Below are positions 19,005 to 27,348 of a DNA stretch of 64,000 bases, one piece after another; within the stretch, counting starts at the first letter, position 1; each line of letters begins with the position of its first letter. Both the position numbers and the translations under genes were made by a program. The notes below the pieces were generated by a model. The model saw nothing but the letters and a program-made list of their open reading frames with translations, did not search any database and was not told the DNA's origin. Source of the stretch: DATBGO01 sp050011895 (GTDB taxonomy: Bacteria > Actinomycetota > Actinomycetes > Streptosporangiales > Streptosporangiaceae); the NCBI GenBank assembly GCA_050011895.1, contig JBEKIF010000027.1, forward strand, positions 1 to 64,000, given 5' to 3'.

Positions 19005-20465
19005 TTACAGGTCGTGGGTCACGATGTCGATGGTGCGCCGGGCCAGCTCGACGCCGTAGTCGGTCCAGATGCCCTCGCCCCAGTAGCGGTAGCAGCTGGT
19101 CTCGGCGGTGAGCAGGTGGAACAGGGCGTTGCGGTAGCGCGGGTCGCCGGCCGGGACGGGCCTGGCCAGGACTCGCTCGTGGAACAGCGAGCTGGCTTCG
19201 TCCATTGGCGCCAGCACCCTGTCGTAGCCGCGTACCCAGGAGATGTTGCTGGTCCAGCTGCCGCCTTCCATGCTGAACCGCCCATCCTCGCCTCGCAGCT
19301 GCTCGATCACCGCGGCCAGCCGGTCCGGCCCGTCACCGGGGGCCATCTGGCCCCAGATCCTGGACTGGAAGAGGGGCTGGACCTCGGGCAGATCGTCAGG
19401 GCTGAGGCCGGCCGAGCGGAGTCGTTCAAGGTATTCGGTGACGTTCATGGCCGGAGTCCGGGTACCCGAGCACTCCCGGATAACATCGAAATACTTGGGC
19501 GGGAACTCGTTCATCATCACCCCCCCGTTTTCCCCGTCGGCGATCTGGGTAACTAGCGGCGGCACGCGGCTGCCGCCGAGTTCCCTGCGCGCAAGGCCCT
19601 TGGCCTCGTAATAGGGCTGTAGCTGGGCGACCAGCTTGGTGTCGCTGCCCTGGGTCTTGACCACAGCGGTGATGCTGGCGACGTCCCCCCGGGAGCTGGC
19701 GCAGACCAGCCGGCGAGGCAGGTGCGGCTGCTGGAGCCCGCGCCCATCGGGTTCCTCGACCGTGTGTTCCTGGACCAGGACCCACTGGTAGCCGCAGTCG
19801 GTAAGGGTCTTTACGAACTCGTAGGCGACATCCGGGTGGTTGGGCAGGGCCATCTCGGCTGGGGAGAAGCCGCGGACCCGGCTGAGGGCGTCCAGCCCGA
19901 AAAGAGCCGCGAAATGGTGCTGCCAGGCTCGCACGTGCAGCCGGTAGTCCTGGACCGGGGTGGAGGGCGCCACGGCGTGCCCCCACGGACAGCCCAGCCA
20001 CTCCACCGCCTGCCGGTTGCGCGCGTCGGTCGTGATGCCGGCCAGGGCGTCGAGCACGTCGCCGGCGCCCATCTGGCGCAGGCCGTGCAGCAACGTACCC
20101 GAGTATTCGAGCATGACCCGCGGCGCGAGCCCCTCGCCGAGCAGCCGGGGAACGAACTCGCCCATCCGTTTATAACAGCTCAGGAAAACCGGGGCGTTGT
20201 GGTTGTCACCGATGCCGGGGTTGTCCATCATCCACTGCAAGTTGCTGATGATCGGCGCCGTGCGCAGATCAGTCCCGCCTGCCGGGATGAGCGGCTGGTG
20301 CATGTGCAAGGCGATAGCGAAAGCACTGTCCGTGTCGGCGAACCCGGTGGCCCCCGGCGGCAGGAAGACGGGATCAGTGCCCCTGGCCCGGATCGCCTCC
20401 TCGATGCGGTGCTCCGAGCCGCAGATGTTGGGAAGGCCATCGATGTATTCAGGAAGCTCAGCCAT
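19005..20465 (-). CDS. Glycoside hydrolase family 57 protein (alpha-glucan active)
   Basis: The 486-residue protein shows the N-terminal GH57 motif FAIALHMHQPLIPAGG, a mid-chain HAVAPSTPVQDYRLHVRAW, the nucleophile region RGFSPAEMALP with the expected Glu, and an acidic QIADGENGGVMMNEFPP near residue 310. GH57 members act as amylases, 4-alpha-glucanotransferases or branching enzymes, all on glycogen-like glucans; which one this is cannot be decided here. No signal peptide is seen, so it should be cytoplasmic. It lies downstream of glgP on the same strand, separated from it only by a fragment of a glycogen synthase gene, which places it in intracellular glycogen turnover. Confidence 0.82.
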   Translation of the reverse strand: MAELPEYIDGLPNICGSEHRIEEAIRARGTDPVFLPPGATGFADTDSAFAIALHMHQPLIPAGGTDLRTAPIISNLQWMMDNPGIGDNHNAPVFLSCYKRMGEFVPRLLGEGLAPRVMLEYSGTLLHGLRQMGAGDVLDALAGITTDARNRQAVEWLGCPWGHAVAPSTPVQDYRLHVRAWQHHFAALFGLDALSRVRGFSPAEMALPNHPDVAYEFVKTLTDCGYQWVLVQEHTVEEPDGRGLQQPHLPRRLVCASSRGDVASITAVVKTQGSDTKLVAQLQPYYEAKGLARRELGGSRVPPLVTQIADGENGGVMMNEFPPKYFDVIRECSGTRTPAMNVTEYLERLRSAGLSPDDLPEVQPLFQSRIWGQMAPGDGPDRLAAVIEQLRGEDGRFSMEGGSWTSNISWVRGYDRVLAPMDEASSLFHERVLARPVPAGDPRYRNALFHLLTAETSCYRYWGEGIWTDYGVELARRTIDIVTHDL

Positions 20466-20483
20466 TGCTCCGGCTCCATTGTT

Positions 20484-20579
20484 TTACATGCCATATCGAT
20501 CTCCGGGTTTCCAGACATTGTGGTCGATGCCGTTGAGGACACCACCGAACTTCTCCCGGTGAATGTGGAGCGTTAACTC
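20484..20579 (-). pseudogene. Remnant of a glycogen/starch synthase (GlgA-like) gene
   Basis: In the 125-bp gap between glgP and the GH57 gene, one frame reads HIHREKFGGVLNGIDHNVW followed by KPGDRYGM and a stop. The segment GVLNGIDxxVWxP is a hallmark of GT5 glycogen synthases. Only about 32 residues survive, with no start codon of their own. The fragment shows that a synthase gene once stood between the phosphorylase and the GH57 enzyme and was lost, probably by internal deletion. Confidence 0.6.
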
Positions 20580-20590
20580 GGGCGGGGAAC

Positions 20591-23089
20591 CTATGAGCCC
20601 GCCACGCCGTGCGGAGGTACGGGCACCGGCCCGGCGTGCCAGATGTCGCGGCAGTAGCCGCGGACCGTCCGGTCGGATGAGAAAAAACCAGAGCGCGCCG
20701 TATTCAAGATCGACATCCGGCTCCACCGGTCCTGATCGGCCCAGGCTGACCCGGCCCGGTCCTGGCAGTCGACGTAGGACCGGTAGTCGGCAAGGACCAT
20801 GTACTCGTCCGAGTGGAGGAGCGAGGCGATGACCGGCTCGACGGCCTCGCGGTCCCCGCCGGAGAAGGCACCTGAGGCAAGGGCATCGACGGCTGCCTTG
20901 AGCTCGGCGTCGTCACGGTAATAGGTGTATGGGGAGTACCCGCCTTGCCTGAGGCCGGTGACCTCGTCGGCCGTGAGGCCGAAGAGGAAAAAGTTGTCTT
21001 CTCCGACCTGGTCACGGATCTCGATGTTGGCGCCGTCGAGTGTGCCGACGGTTAGGGCCCCGTTGAGGGCCAGTTTCATATTGCCCGTGCCGGATGCCTC
21101 CTTACCGGCGAGCGAGATCTGCTCCGAGATATTGCCGGCAGGCACGACAAGTTCGCTGATCGAGACGTTGTAGTCGGGGAGGAAGACGACCTTGATCCGG
21201 TCACCGACGTCGGGGTCCGCGTTGACCACCGATGCGATGGAGTTGATCAGCTTGATGATGCGCTTGGCCAGCTGATAGTTGGGCGCCGCCTTCGCGCCGA
21301 AGATGACGGTGTAAGGCGTCACGGCAGCGGCCGGATTCGCCTTGATCCGGTTGTACACGGTAACGACGTGGAGCAGTTTGAGGAGCTGGCGCTTGTACTC
21401 GTGCAGCCGCTTGACCATCACGTCAAAGACCGAGCTGGGATCGACGGTGACGCCGGTAGCGGCGAGGGCATGGGCAGCCAGGTCGAGCTTGTTCAGCCGC
21501 TTCACCTCGCGCCACTGCTCCCGGAACCCGGCATCGTCGGCGAAAGCCTCGAGTTCCCGCAACCGCTCCAGGTCGGTCAGCCATCGTTCGTCCGCCAGCC
21601 GGGCCGTGATCAGGCTGCACAGACGCGGGTTGGCGAGACGGAGGAACCGGCGCGGACTGACGCCGTTGGTCTCGTTCAGGAACTTTCCGGGCCACAGGTC
21701 CGCGAAGTCCCGCAACGTCGTCTGGGCGAGCAGCCGCGACTGCAGCTCCGCCACGCCGTTGACAGCGAAGCTGCCAATGACCGCCAGGTTGGCCATCCGC
21801 ACCCGGCGCTCGGGGACCTCCTGGATCAGCGACACCCTGGCGATGCGCTCGTCGTCGCCAGGGTGGCGGGCACGAACGTCGTCAAGGAACAACTGATTGA
21901 GCGCGTAGATGATCTCCATGTGGCGGGGTAGGAGCCGCTCGAACAACGGGACCGACCATGTCTCGAGAGCTTCGGGCAGCAGGGTGTGACAGGTGTAGGC
22001 GAAGGTACGGCGGGTGATGGACCATGCCTGGTCCCAGCCGACCCCGTTTTCGTCAACGAGCAGGCGCATCAGCTCGGGTACGGCCAGCACCGGGTGGGTG
22101 TCGTTGAGCTGGATGACGACCTTATCGGGAAAGACCTCCCAGTCGCTGTTGCGGAACCGGAACCGGCGGATGATGTCCCGCAGCGAGCAAGAGACCAGGA
22201 AGTACTGCTGCTTGAGCCGCAGCTCCCGGCCGGCCTCGGTGCTGTCACTTGGGTACAGCACCTTGGTGAGGTTCTCCGAGCGCATCCGCGCGTCGACGGC
22301 CTCCGCGTACTGGCCGGCGTTAAACAGGGCCAGGTCGAATGAGTTCCGGCCGGCGCGGGCCTGCCACAGGCGGATGATGTTGACCGCCTCGGTGCCATAG
22401 CCAGGGACCAGCATGTGGCTGGGTTCGCCGCGCACTGTCTCCCCCGGCACCCAGCGGGCCCGCAGCCCGCCCTGATCGTCGTCCACCGCCTCGGTGTGGC
22501 CGTAGAAGCCGACGACCTGGCGGTCGTCGGGGGCCGGGAACTCCCACGGGTTGCCGTAGAAGGCCCAGTCGTCGGGCTGCTCGATCTGGGAGCCATCCTC
22601 GAAGGCCTGCTTGAAGATGCCGAACTCGTATCGGATGCCATAGCCCACAGCCGGTATGTCAAGGGTGGCCAGCGAGTCGAGCAGGCAGGCGGCCAGCCGG
22701 CCGAGGCCCCCGGTTCCCAGTCCCGGCTCCACGTCCAGGGCCTCGAGCTCTTCGACGGAAACGCCGACGCTGGCAAACGCCTGGCGAGCGAGATCGGCGG
22801 TGCCGGTGTATATCGCGTTCTGGCCGAGCTGGCGCCCCAGCATGTACTCCGCCGACAGGTAGTAGACGAATTTCGGGTTAGTCGCATAGTGCGCCTCGGC
22901 CGTCCTGGCCCGGCGGTCTGCCAGCCGGTCGCGGATGGTGACGGCGAGCGTCCAGTAGGCGTCGTGAAAGCTCGCCGACTCCACCGTCGTCCCGCGCTCG
23001 TAACACAGGTTGTCAGCGAGGTCTCGCTCGAAATCGGCCGGCGTGTTACCCACCCACCGGCCCTGCGGTCTGGGCCCTATTGACATCAT
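20591..23089 (-). CDS. glgP: Glycogen phosphorylase
   Basis: The 832-residue length is normal. The pyridoxal phosphate site EASGTGNMKLALNGALTVGT is intact, as are FVYYLSAEYMLGRQLGQN near residue 75, VEPGLGTGGLGRLAACLLDS near 122, VIQLNDTHPVLAVPELMR near 330 and FGAKAAPNYQLAK near 590. It releases glucose-1-phosphate from glycogen or maltodextrins in the cytoplasm. Two ATGs stand in tandem at 23089 and 23086. The gene leads a minus-strand unit with the synthase scrap and the GH57 enzyme. Glucose-1-phosphate is also the substrate of RfbA and GalU encoded in this window. Confidence 0.96.
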   Translation of the reverse strand: MMSIGPRPQGRWVGNTPADFERDLADNLCYERGTTVESASFHDAYWTLAVTIRDRLADRRARTAEAHYATNPKFVYYLSAEYMLGRQLGQNAIYTGTADLARQAFASVGVSVEELEALDVEPGLGTGGLGRLAACLLDSLATLDIPAVGYGIRYEFGIFKQAFEDGSQIEQPDDWAFYGNPWEFPAPDDRQVVGFYGHTEAVDDDQGGLRARWVPGETVRGEPSHMLVPGYGTEAVNIIRLWQARAGRNSFDLALFNAGQYAEAVDARMRSENLTKVLYPSDSTEAGRELRLKQQYFLVSCSLRDIIRRFRFRNSDWEVFPDKVVIQLNDTHPVLAVPELMRLLVDENGVGWDQAWSITRRTFAYTCHTLLPEALETWSVPLFERLLPRHMEIIYALNQLFLDDVRARHPGDDERIARVSLIQEVPERRVRMANLAVIGSFAVNGVAELQSRLLAQTTLRDFADLWPGKFLNETNGVSPRRFLRLANPRLCSLITARLADERWLTDLERLRELEAFADDAGFREQWREVKRLNKLDLAAHALAATGVTVDPSSVFDVMVKRLHEYKRQLLKLLHVVTVYNRIKANPAAAVTPYTVIFGAKAAPNYQLAKRIIKLINSIASVVNADPDVGDRIKVVFLPDYNVSISELVVPAGNISEQISLAGKEASGTGNMKLALNGALTVGTLDGANIEIRDQVGEDNFFLFGLTADEVTGLRQGGYSPYTYYRDDAELKAAVDALASGAFSGGDREAVEPVIASLLHSDEYMVLADYRSYVDCQDRAGSAWADQDRWSRMSILNTARSGFFSSDRTVRGYCRDIWHAGPVPVPPHGVAGS

Positions 23090-23169
23090 GAGCCGAATCT
23101 AGCCTCAGTGCCGGCGAGGACAGTGCAGTGCCTGTCCTCCGAGTGCGGAGCCTGTGCTTATGGTGCGTC

Positions 23170-23679
23170 TCAGTTCTCGGGAGATAGCGGCGGGCCGAGG
23201 ACCTCCAGCCCGTAGCGCGGGCTGGTCTCGATCCACCGCCCGATATCTGCAGCGAGCAGCTGCTCGTCGGGTTCCGGTAGCTCACGTTGCTCGGCTGGCC
23301 GCCCGACCTCGTCGTAGAGGGTCAGCAACGAGCCAGGGGTGACCAGGGCCAGGAACCTGGCCGGGCGGCTGCCGGTCACCCGGAAGGTGTGCGGGATGCC
23401 GCGCGGCAGGTAGATGAACGATCCGGCGCTCAGCCTGTAGGGCTGCCCGTCTGCGCTGTATGTCAGGTTCCCGTCCAGCAGGTAGAAGGCCTCGTCCTCG
23501 CGGGTGTGGACGTGCAGCGGAGGAGCAGTCCCGGCGGGCTGCGTGACCAGTGACAACCCGAAAGACCCGGCGGTCTCGGCGGGCGATGCCAGTCGCTCGA
23601 ACAGGGATCCGAGCGCCCATGTAGCCGGGCCTTCCCCTGGCCCTCGAGCCAGGACGGCGGTCTTCGCCTGAGCATTCAC
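23170..23679 (-). CDS. Cupin-domain protein
   Basis: A single beta-barrel cupin is visible: the first motif PLHVHTREDEAFYLLDG carries the His-His-Glu metal ligands and the second, GSFIYLPRGIPHTFRV, carries the last His. Function is not readable; homologues include dioxygenases and small-molecule sensors. I prefer the GTG start at 23679, which has GGCGGGAG seven bases upstream, over an in-frame ATG at 23709 that lies inside a palindrome likely to be an operator. It is divergent from a TetR gene, the classic arrangement for control by that repressor. Confidence 0.78.
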   Translation of the reverse strand: MNAQAKTAVLARGPGEGPATWALGSLFERLASPAETAGSFGLSLVTQPAGTAPPLHVHTREDEAFYLLDGNLTYSADGQPYRLSAGSFIYLPRGIPHTFRVTGSRPARFLALVTPGSLLTLYDEVGRPAEQRELPEPDEQLLAADIGRWIETSPRYGLEVLGPPLSPEN

Positions 23680-23704
23680 GATGTGCTCCCGCCTTCCAGG
23701 AAAA

Positions 23705-23729
23705 TTCATCCGAAGCCAAATCGGATCAA
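23705..23729. promoter_or_regulatory. Candidate TetR operator between cupin and tetR genes
   Basis: ATCCGA and TCGGAT make a perfect 6-bp inverted repeat around AGCCAAA, extended to TTCATCCGA/TCGGATCAA with one mismatch. It sits between the divergent starts at 23679 and 23750, where a TetR dimer would block both promoters. Confidence 0.55.
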
Positions 23730-23749
23730 TACAAGGTAACCTAGATCAC

Positions 23750-24478
23750 ATGACCGAGCCCGTCAAGTCCCGGCCCTACCGCTCGTCGGTACGCCAGGAG
23801 CAGGCCCGGCGGACCCGGCTCGCGATCCTGCAGGCTGCCCGGCGCCTGTTCCTCGAGCAGGGCTATGCCGCGACCACGATTGCGCAGATCGCCGCGGACG
23901 CCGGCATCGCTGTCGACACCGTCTATGCCTCGGTGGGAACCAAGCCCGTTCTCATGCGGCTGCTGGTGGAAACCGCGATCTCCGGCACAGACCGGGCCGT
24001 CCCCGCCGAGCAGCGTGACTATGTCCGGCAGGTGAAGGCCGCGGACGCGGCCGAGCAGAAGATCGGCATCTATGCCAGCGCGGTAACCGAGGTGAACTCC
24101 CGGCTCGCGCCGCTGCACCTGGTCCTGCGCGATGCCGCCGCGCAGGCTCCTGAACTGGCGCAGATCTGGGCCGAGATCGTGAGCCGGCGGGCCCGCAACA
24201 TGCGCCTGTTCGCCCAGGAACTGGCCGCCACCGGCCAGCTGAGGCCCGGCCTGGGTATCGGCGAGGTGGCCGACGTGGTGTGGAGCCTGAATTCGGCTGA
24301 GTACTACATCCTCCTCGTGCGCGACCGCGGCTGGGCACCCGAGCGGTTCGCCCGGTGGCTTGCAGACACCTGGTGCCGCCTGTTCCTGGCCGCCGACCCG
24401 GACCCAGCCACCCGGCGGGGACCGACCGGCCGCTGGGAACATACCTCGGTTATCGGCGAGAACGTCCAGAGTGACTGA
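23750..24478 (+). CDS. TetR/AcrR family transcriptional regulator
   Basis: The N-terminal helix-turn-helix is clear (RLAILQAARRLFLEQGYAAT, then TIAQIAADAGIAVDTVYASV), followed by a helical ligand domain of about 150 residues. The ATG at 23750 begins MTEPVKSRPYRSS and has AAGGT upstream; the longer reading from 23681 would cross the palindrome between the genes. It probably represses itself and the divergent cupin gene. The ligand is unknown. Confidence 0.9.
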   Translation: MTEPVKSRPYRSSVRQEQARRTRLAILQAARRLFLEQGYAATTIAQIAADAGIAVDTVYASVGTKPVLMRLLVETAISGTDRAVPAEQRDYVRQVKAADAAEQKIGIYASAVTEVNSRLAPLHLVLRDAAAQAPELAQIWAEIVSRRARNMRLFAQELAATGQLRPGLGIGEVADVVWSLNSAEYYILLVRDRGWAPERFARWLADTWCRLFLAADPDPATRRGPTGRWEHTSVIGENVQSD

Positions 24479-24499
24479 TCTGCAGCGCCGATGGTTTTG

Positions 24500-27010
24500 T
24501 CATGGCCTGGTGCGTAGCCGCAGTGTTTGCAAGTCGTCACGCTCGATGCACTCGATCTGATCGAGCAGCGCATCAATATCGTCGGTGACCGTAAGATGGC
24601 GGCCGGTGAGGCGATCTGCCCGGCCGCCCGCGAGCGTGAGGATGACGCGGGCGGCACGTTCCGGGTCGGTGCCGTGCCCTGAGGCGAGCCGGTCACGAAT
24701 CCAGCCGAAGACGCGCCCTTCAGGCGTTTGCCGGTCGGCGGTGCTGCTCAGCGCGACCTCACCCAGGCCGATCGGGAGCAGGCCGGGGTCGACACTGAAC
24801 ACCGATACGCCGTGCGCGCGGGTCTCCGCAGCGAGGGTCTCGGTTAGCTTCACAAGTGCGGCCTTGGATGCTGCGTAGGCGGACATCAGTGGCCATCGGT
24901 ATGCGCCGGCGTAGCTGGTGATGTTGATGATGCGGCCGTCTCCCGCCGCGATCATGTCCGGCAGTGCGATGCGGGTCAGGGCGAACGCGCCGCCGAGGTT
25001 GATCTCCAGCGTGCGCCACCACTGGGCGGGGTCGGCGTCCCACATCAGCCCGGCTGGCCCGCTGATGCCGGCGTTGTTGATGAGCAGGTTGGCACTGCCC
25101 AGCTGCTGGCGCAGTTGCGCGACAGCGGCGGCCGTTGCGCGGTAATCGGTGACATCCGCCGTCGCGGCTGCCGCGGTCCGGCCCGTGCTCTGGATCTCCG
25201 CGACGGCCGTGGCGAGTTCGGCTGGTGAGCGGGCGATCAGCCCGACCGCTGCCCCAGCCTCGGCCAGGCTGGCGGCAAGCAGCCTGCCGATGCCTCGCCC
25301 GCCGCCGCTCACGAGCGCGACCATCCCGTCCAGGTCGCAGCCGTGATCGGCCGGGTATCCGCCGGCCGTTGCTGTGGCCGGCCGCCCGGCAGGGCGCACG
25401 GTGACCGTGCGGGCACGCGGCTGGTCTACCGCGCGGCGCTCGCGGTCGACGAGATGCCGCCGCAGGATCTTGCCCGACGGCGAGGTGGGGATGCGGTCAG
25501 TGAACTCGATCTGGCGCACGCGCTTGTACGGCGCGACCCGCTCGGCGACCCACGCCATCAGCTCGGCCGCCGTTGCCGGAGCGCGAAGCACGACGAATGC
25601 CTTGGGTACTTCTCCGGCCGCTTGATCAGGGCTCCGGACGACCGCCGCGTCCGCCACCGCAGGGTGGGTCAGCAAGAGACCCTCGAGCTCGGCGGGCGCC
25701 ACCTGATGGCCCTTGTACTTGATCAGTTCCTTGACCCGGTCGGTGACGCGGTACCAGCCAGCCGCGTCGACGGTGACGATATCTCCGGTGTGCACCCATC
25801 CGCCGGTGTCGATGGTGGCCGCGGTTGCCAGCGGGTTGCCCAGGTAGCCGAGCATCGCGCCGGGTGAGCGGATCAGCAGCTCACCTGGTTCGCCGGGGCC
25901 GGCGCTGGTTCCTGTCTCAGGGCTGACGACCCGGCACTCGATGCGCGGCAGGGCGGGGCCGATGGACTCGGGCCGGTCCGGGCCGTCATCGGGCGCGATG
26001 TGCGTCGCGCCACCTAGCTCGGTCATCCCGTAGGCCTGCTTGACCCGGCAGCCGATCCGCCGCGCGCAGGCCCGCGCGAGTTCGGCGCCGAGCGGCGCCG
26101 CGGCCGAGGTGAGCAATCGGAGGCTCGACAGGTCGTAGTGGCCGACCACCTCGGCTCTCGCCAGCCCGAGCACTATCGGCGGGACGACCTCGGCTCTGGT
26201 CACGTGCCGTTCTTGCACCGCTCGCAGGAACGCCTCCGGCTCGAAGCGCGGCAGGATGACCACCGTCGCGCCCTGCAGCAGCGCCAGGTTCAGCGTGACC
26301 TGCAGGCCGTAGATATGAAACAGCGGCAGCGCCGCGATCACCACGTCGTCCTCGGTGACCTTGTGCGCGAGCCGCATCTGGCACAAGCTCGCCACCAGGT
26401 TCCGGTGGGTCAGCACGACGGTCTTGGGCAGCCCGGTGGTCCCACTTGAGCTTGGCAGGAACGCGACGCCGGAAGCAGAAACGGGCGCGGCGTCCGGGCC
26501 GGCGCTCATCCGGAGCAACTGAAACGCGGTGGCGCCTGCCGCAGCCTCGCCGATCACGAAGGGCTCAGCGATCCCGGCTTCGGGTATGGCCGGGCGCAAC
26601 TTGCCGGCCAGCTGCGCGGAGGTGGTGAGCAGATACCGCGCGCCCGTCTGCTGGAGCTGGCGGCAGATCTCCGCACCGGTGCACTCCGGGTTCACGGTCG
26701 TAACGATCGCGCCAATCGACGCCGCCGCGAACCAGGTCGTGGCGAACTCGATGCTGTTCGGCGCGCACAGGGCGAGCACATCGCCCGGATGCAGGCCCCG
26801 GCCGGCCAGCCTCGCTCCGGTCTCCTGCACGGCGGCGGCCAGCTCTGCGTAGCTGAGCCCACGCCCGGTGGCCGCATCGGCCAGTGCTTGCTTGCTCCCG
26901 CGCCGGGCCGCCTGAGCCAGCACGAACTCCGGCAGCGTCAGGTCGGGAATGCCGGGAGGCTGCAGCGCATGGCCGGCCGCCAGGTCACCCTCGATGATGG
27001 CAGTACCCAT
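24500..27010 (-). CDS. Acyl-CoA ligase (AMP-binding) fused to a short-chain dehydrogenase
   Basis: From the ATG at 27010 the product is 836 residues. Residues 1 to about 520 are a complete ANL adenylating enzyme: FLPSSSGTTGLPKTVVLTH (P-loop), QAYGMTELGGATHI, VHTGDIVTVDAAGWYRVTDR (ATP-binding Asp and Arg) and PTSPSGKILRRHL with the catalytic Lys. Residues from about 570 are an SDR: VALVSGGGRGIGRLLAASLA (cofactor), LLINNAGISG, ITSYAG and YAASK (Tyr/Lys). The best guess is activation of a carboxylic acid and redox chemistry on the same or a related acyl group. I do not know a characterised protein with this order. Longer upstream readings to 27661 have no family resemblance. It is divergent from the LuxR regulator, its possible controller. 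Confidence 0.85.
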   Translation of the reverse strand: MGTAIIEGDLAAGHALQPPGIPDLTLPEFVLAQAARRGSKQALADAATGRGLSYAELAAAVQETGARLAGRGLHPGDVLALCAPNSIEFATTWFAAASIGAIVTTVNPECTGAEICRQLQQTGARYLLTTSAQLAGKLRPAIPEAGIAEPFVIGEAAAGATAFQLLRMSAGPDAAPVSASGVAFLPSSSGTTGLPKTVVLTHRNLVASLCQMRLAHKVTEDDVVIAALPLFHIYGLQVTLNLALLQGATVVILPRFEPEAFLRAVQERHVTRAEVVPPIVLGLARAEVVGHYDLSSLRLLTSAAAPLGAELARACARRIGCRVKQAYGMTELGGATHIAPDDGPDRPESIGPALPRIECRVVSPETGTSAGPGEPGELLIRSPGAMLGYLGNPLATAATIDTGGWVHTGDIVTVDAAGWYRVTDRVKELIKYKGHQVAPAELEGLLLTHPAVADAAVVRSPDQAAGEVPKAFVVLRAPATAAELMAWVAERVAPYKRVRQIEFTDRIPTSPSGKILRRHLVDRERRAVDQPRARTVTVRPAGRPATATAGGYPADHGCDLDGMVALVSGGGRGIGRLLAASLAEAGAAVGLIARSPAELATAVAEIQSTGRTAAAATADVTDYRATAAAVAQLRQQLGSANLLINNAGISGPAGLMWDADPAQWWRTLEINLGGAFALTRIALPDMIAAGDGRIINITSYAGAYRWPLMSAYAASKAALVKLTETLAAETRAHGVSVFSVDPGLLPIGLGEVALSSTADRQTPEGRVFGWIRDRLASGHGTDPERAARVILTLAGGRADRLTGRHLTVTDDIDALLDQIECIERDDLQTLRLRTRP

Positions 27011-27062
27011 CTCTCCTCGCTGTCTGATCGCATCCGTCCGGCCCGCCTGCAGGACCGACTGA

Positions 27063-27102
27063 CTTGAGCCTCGCCTCATGGGCTTGAGCCTCGCCTCATG
27101 GG
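27063..27102. repeat. Two perfect tandem copies of a 20-bp unit
   Basis: CTTGAGCCTCGCCTCATGGG occurs twice head to tail, 50–90 bp upstream of the ligase–SDR gene. On the minus strand each copy contains ATGAGGCGAGG, resembling a start codon and a ribosome site. It may be a recent duplication or a pair of binding sites. Confidence 0.8.
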
Positions 27103-27348
27103 ATGGCCTCCTCGCGGTCTGAGTGGCATGTTCCCGTCGGCGAGTCCACGGCCTCGGCCCTGACACGAGCGTGCGCCGGCCGCGGCGGGCGAACATCGTG
27201 CGGTTGACGGGTATCGGCGCGCGCGGTGTCGTAGTCTCGCCGCGCCCGGTGCCTACGCCAGCCCGCCGGGCAGGCACCTCGGGCCGGGTTTGATGAGTCA
27301 GACTGGTGTGTGTCGGGCCGGGCAGGCCATCGAGGAAAGCCAAGCGGG

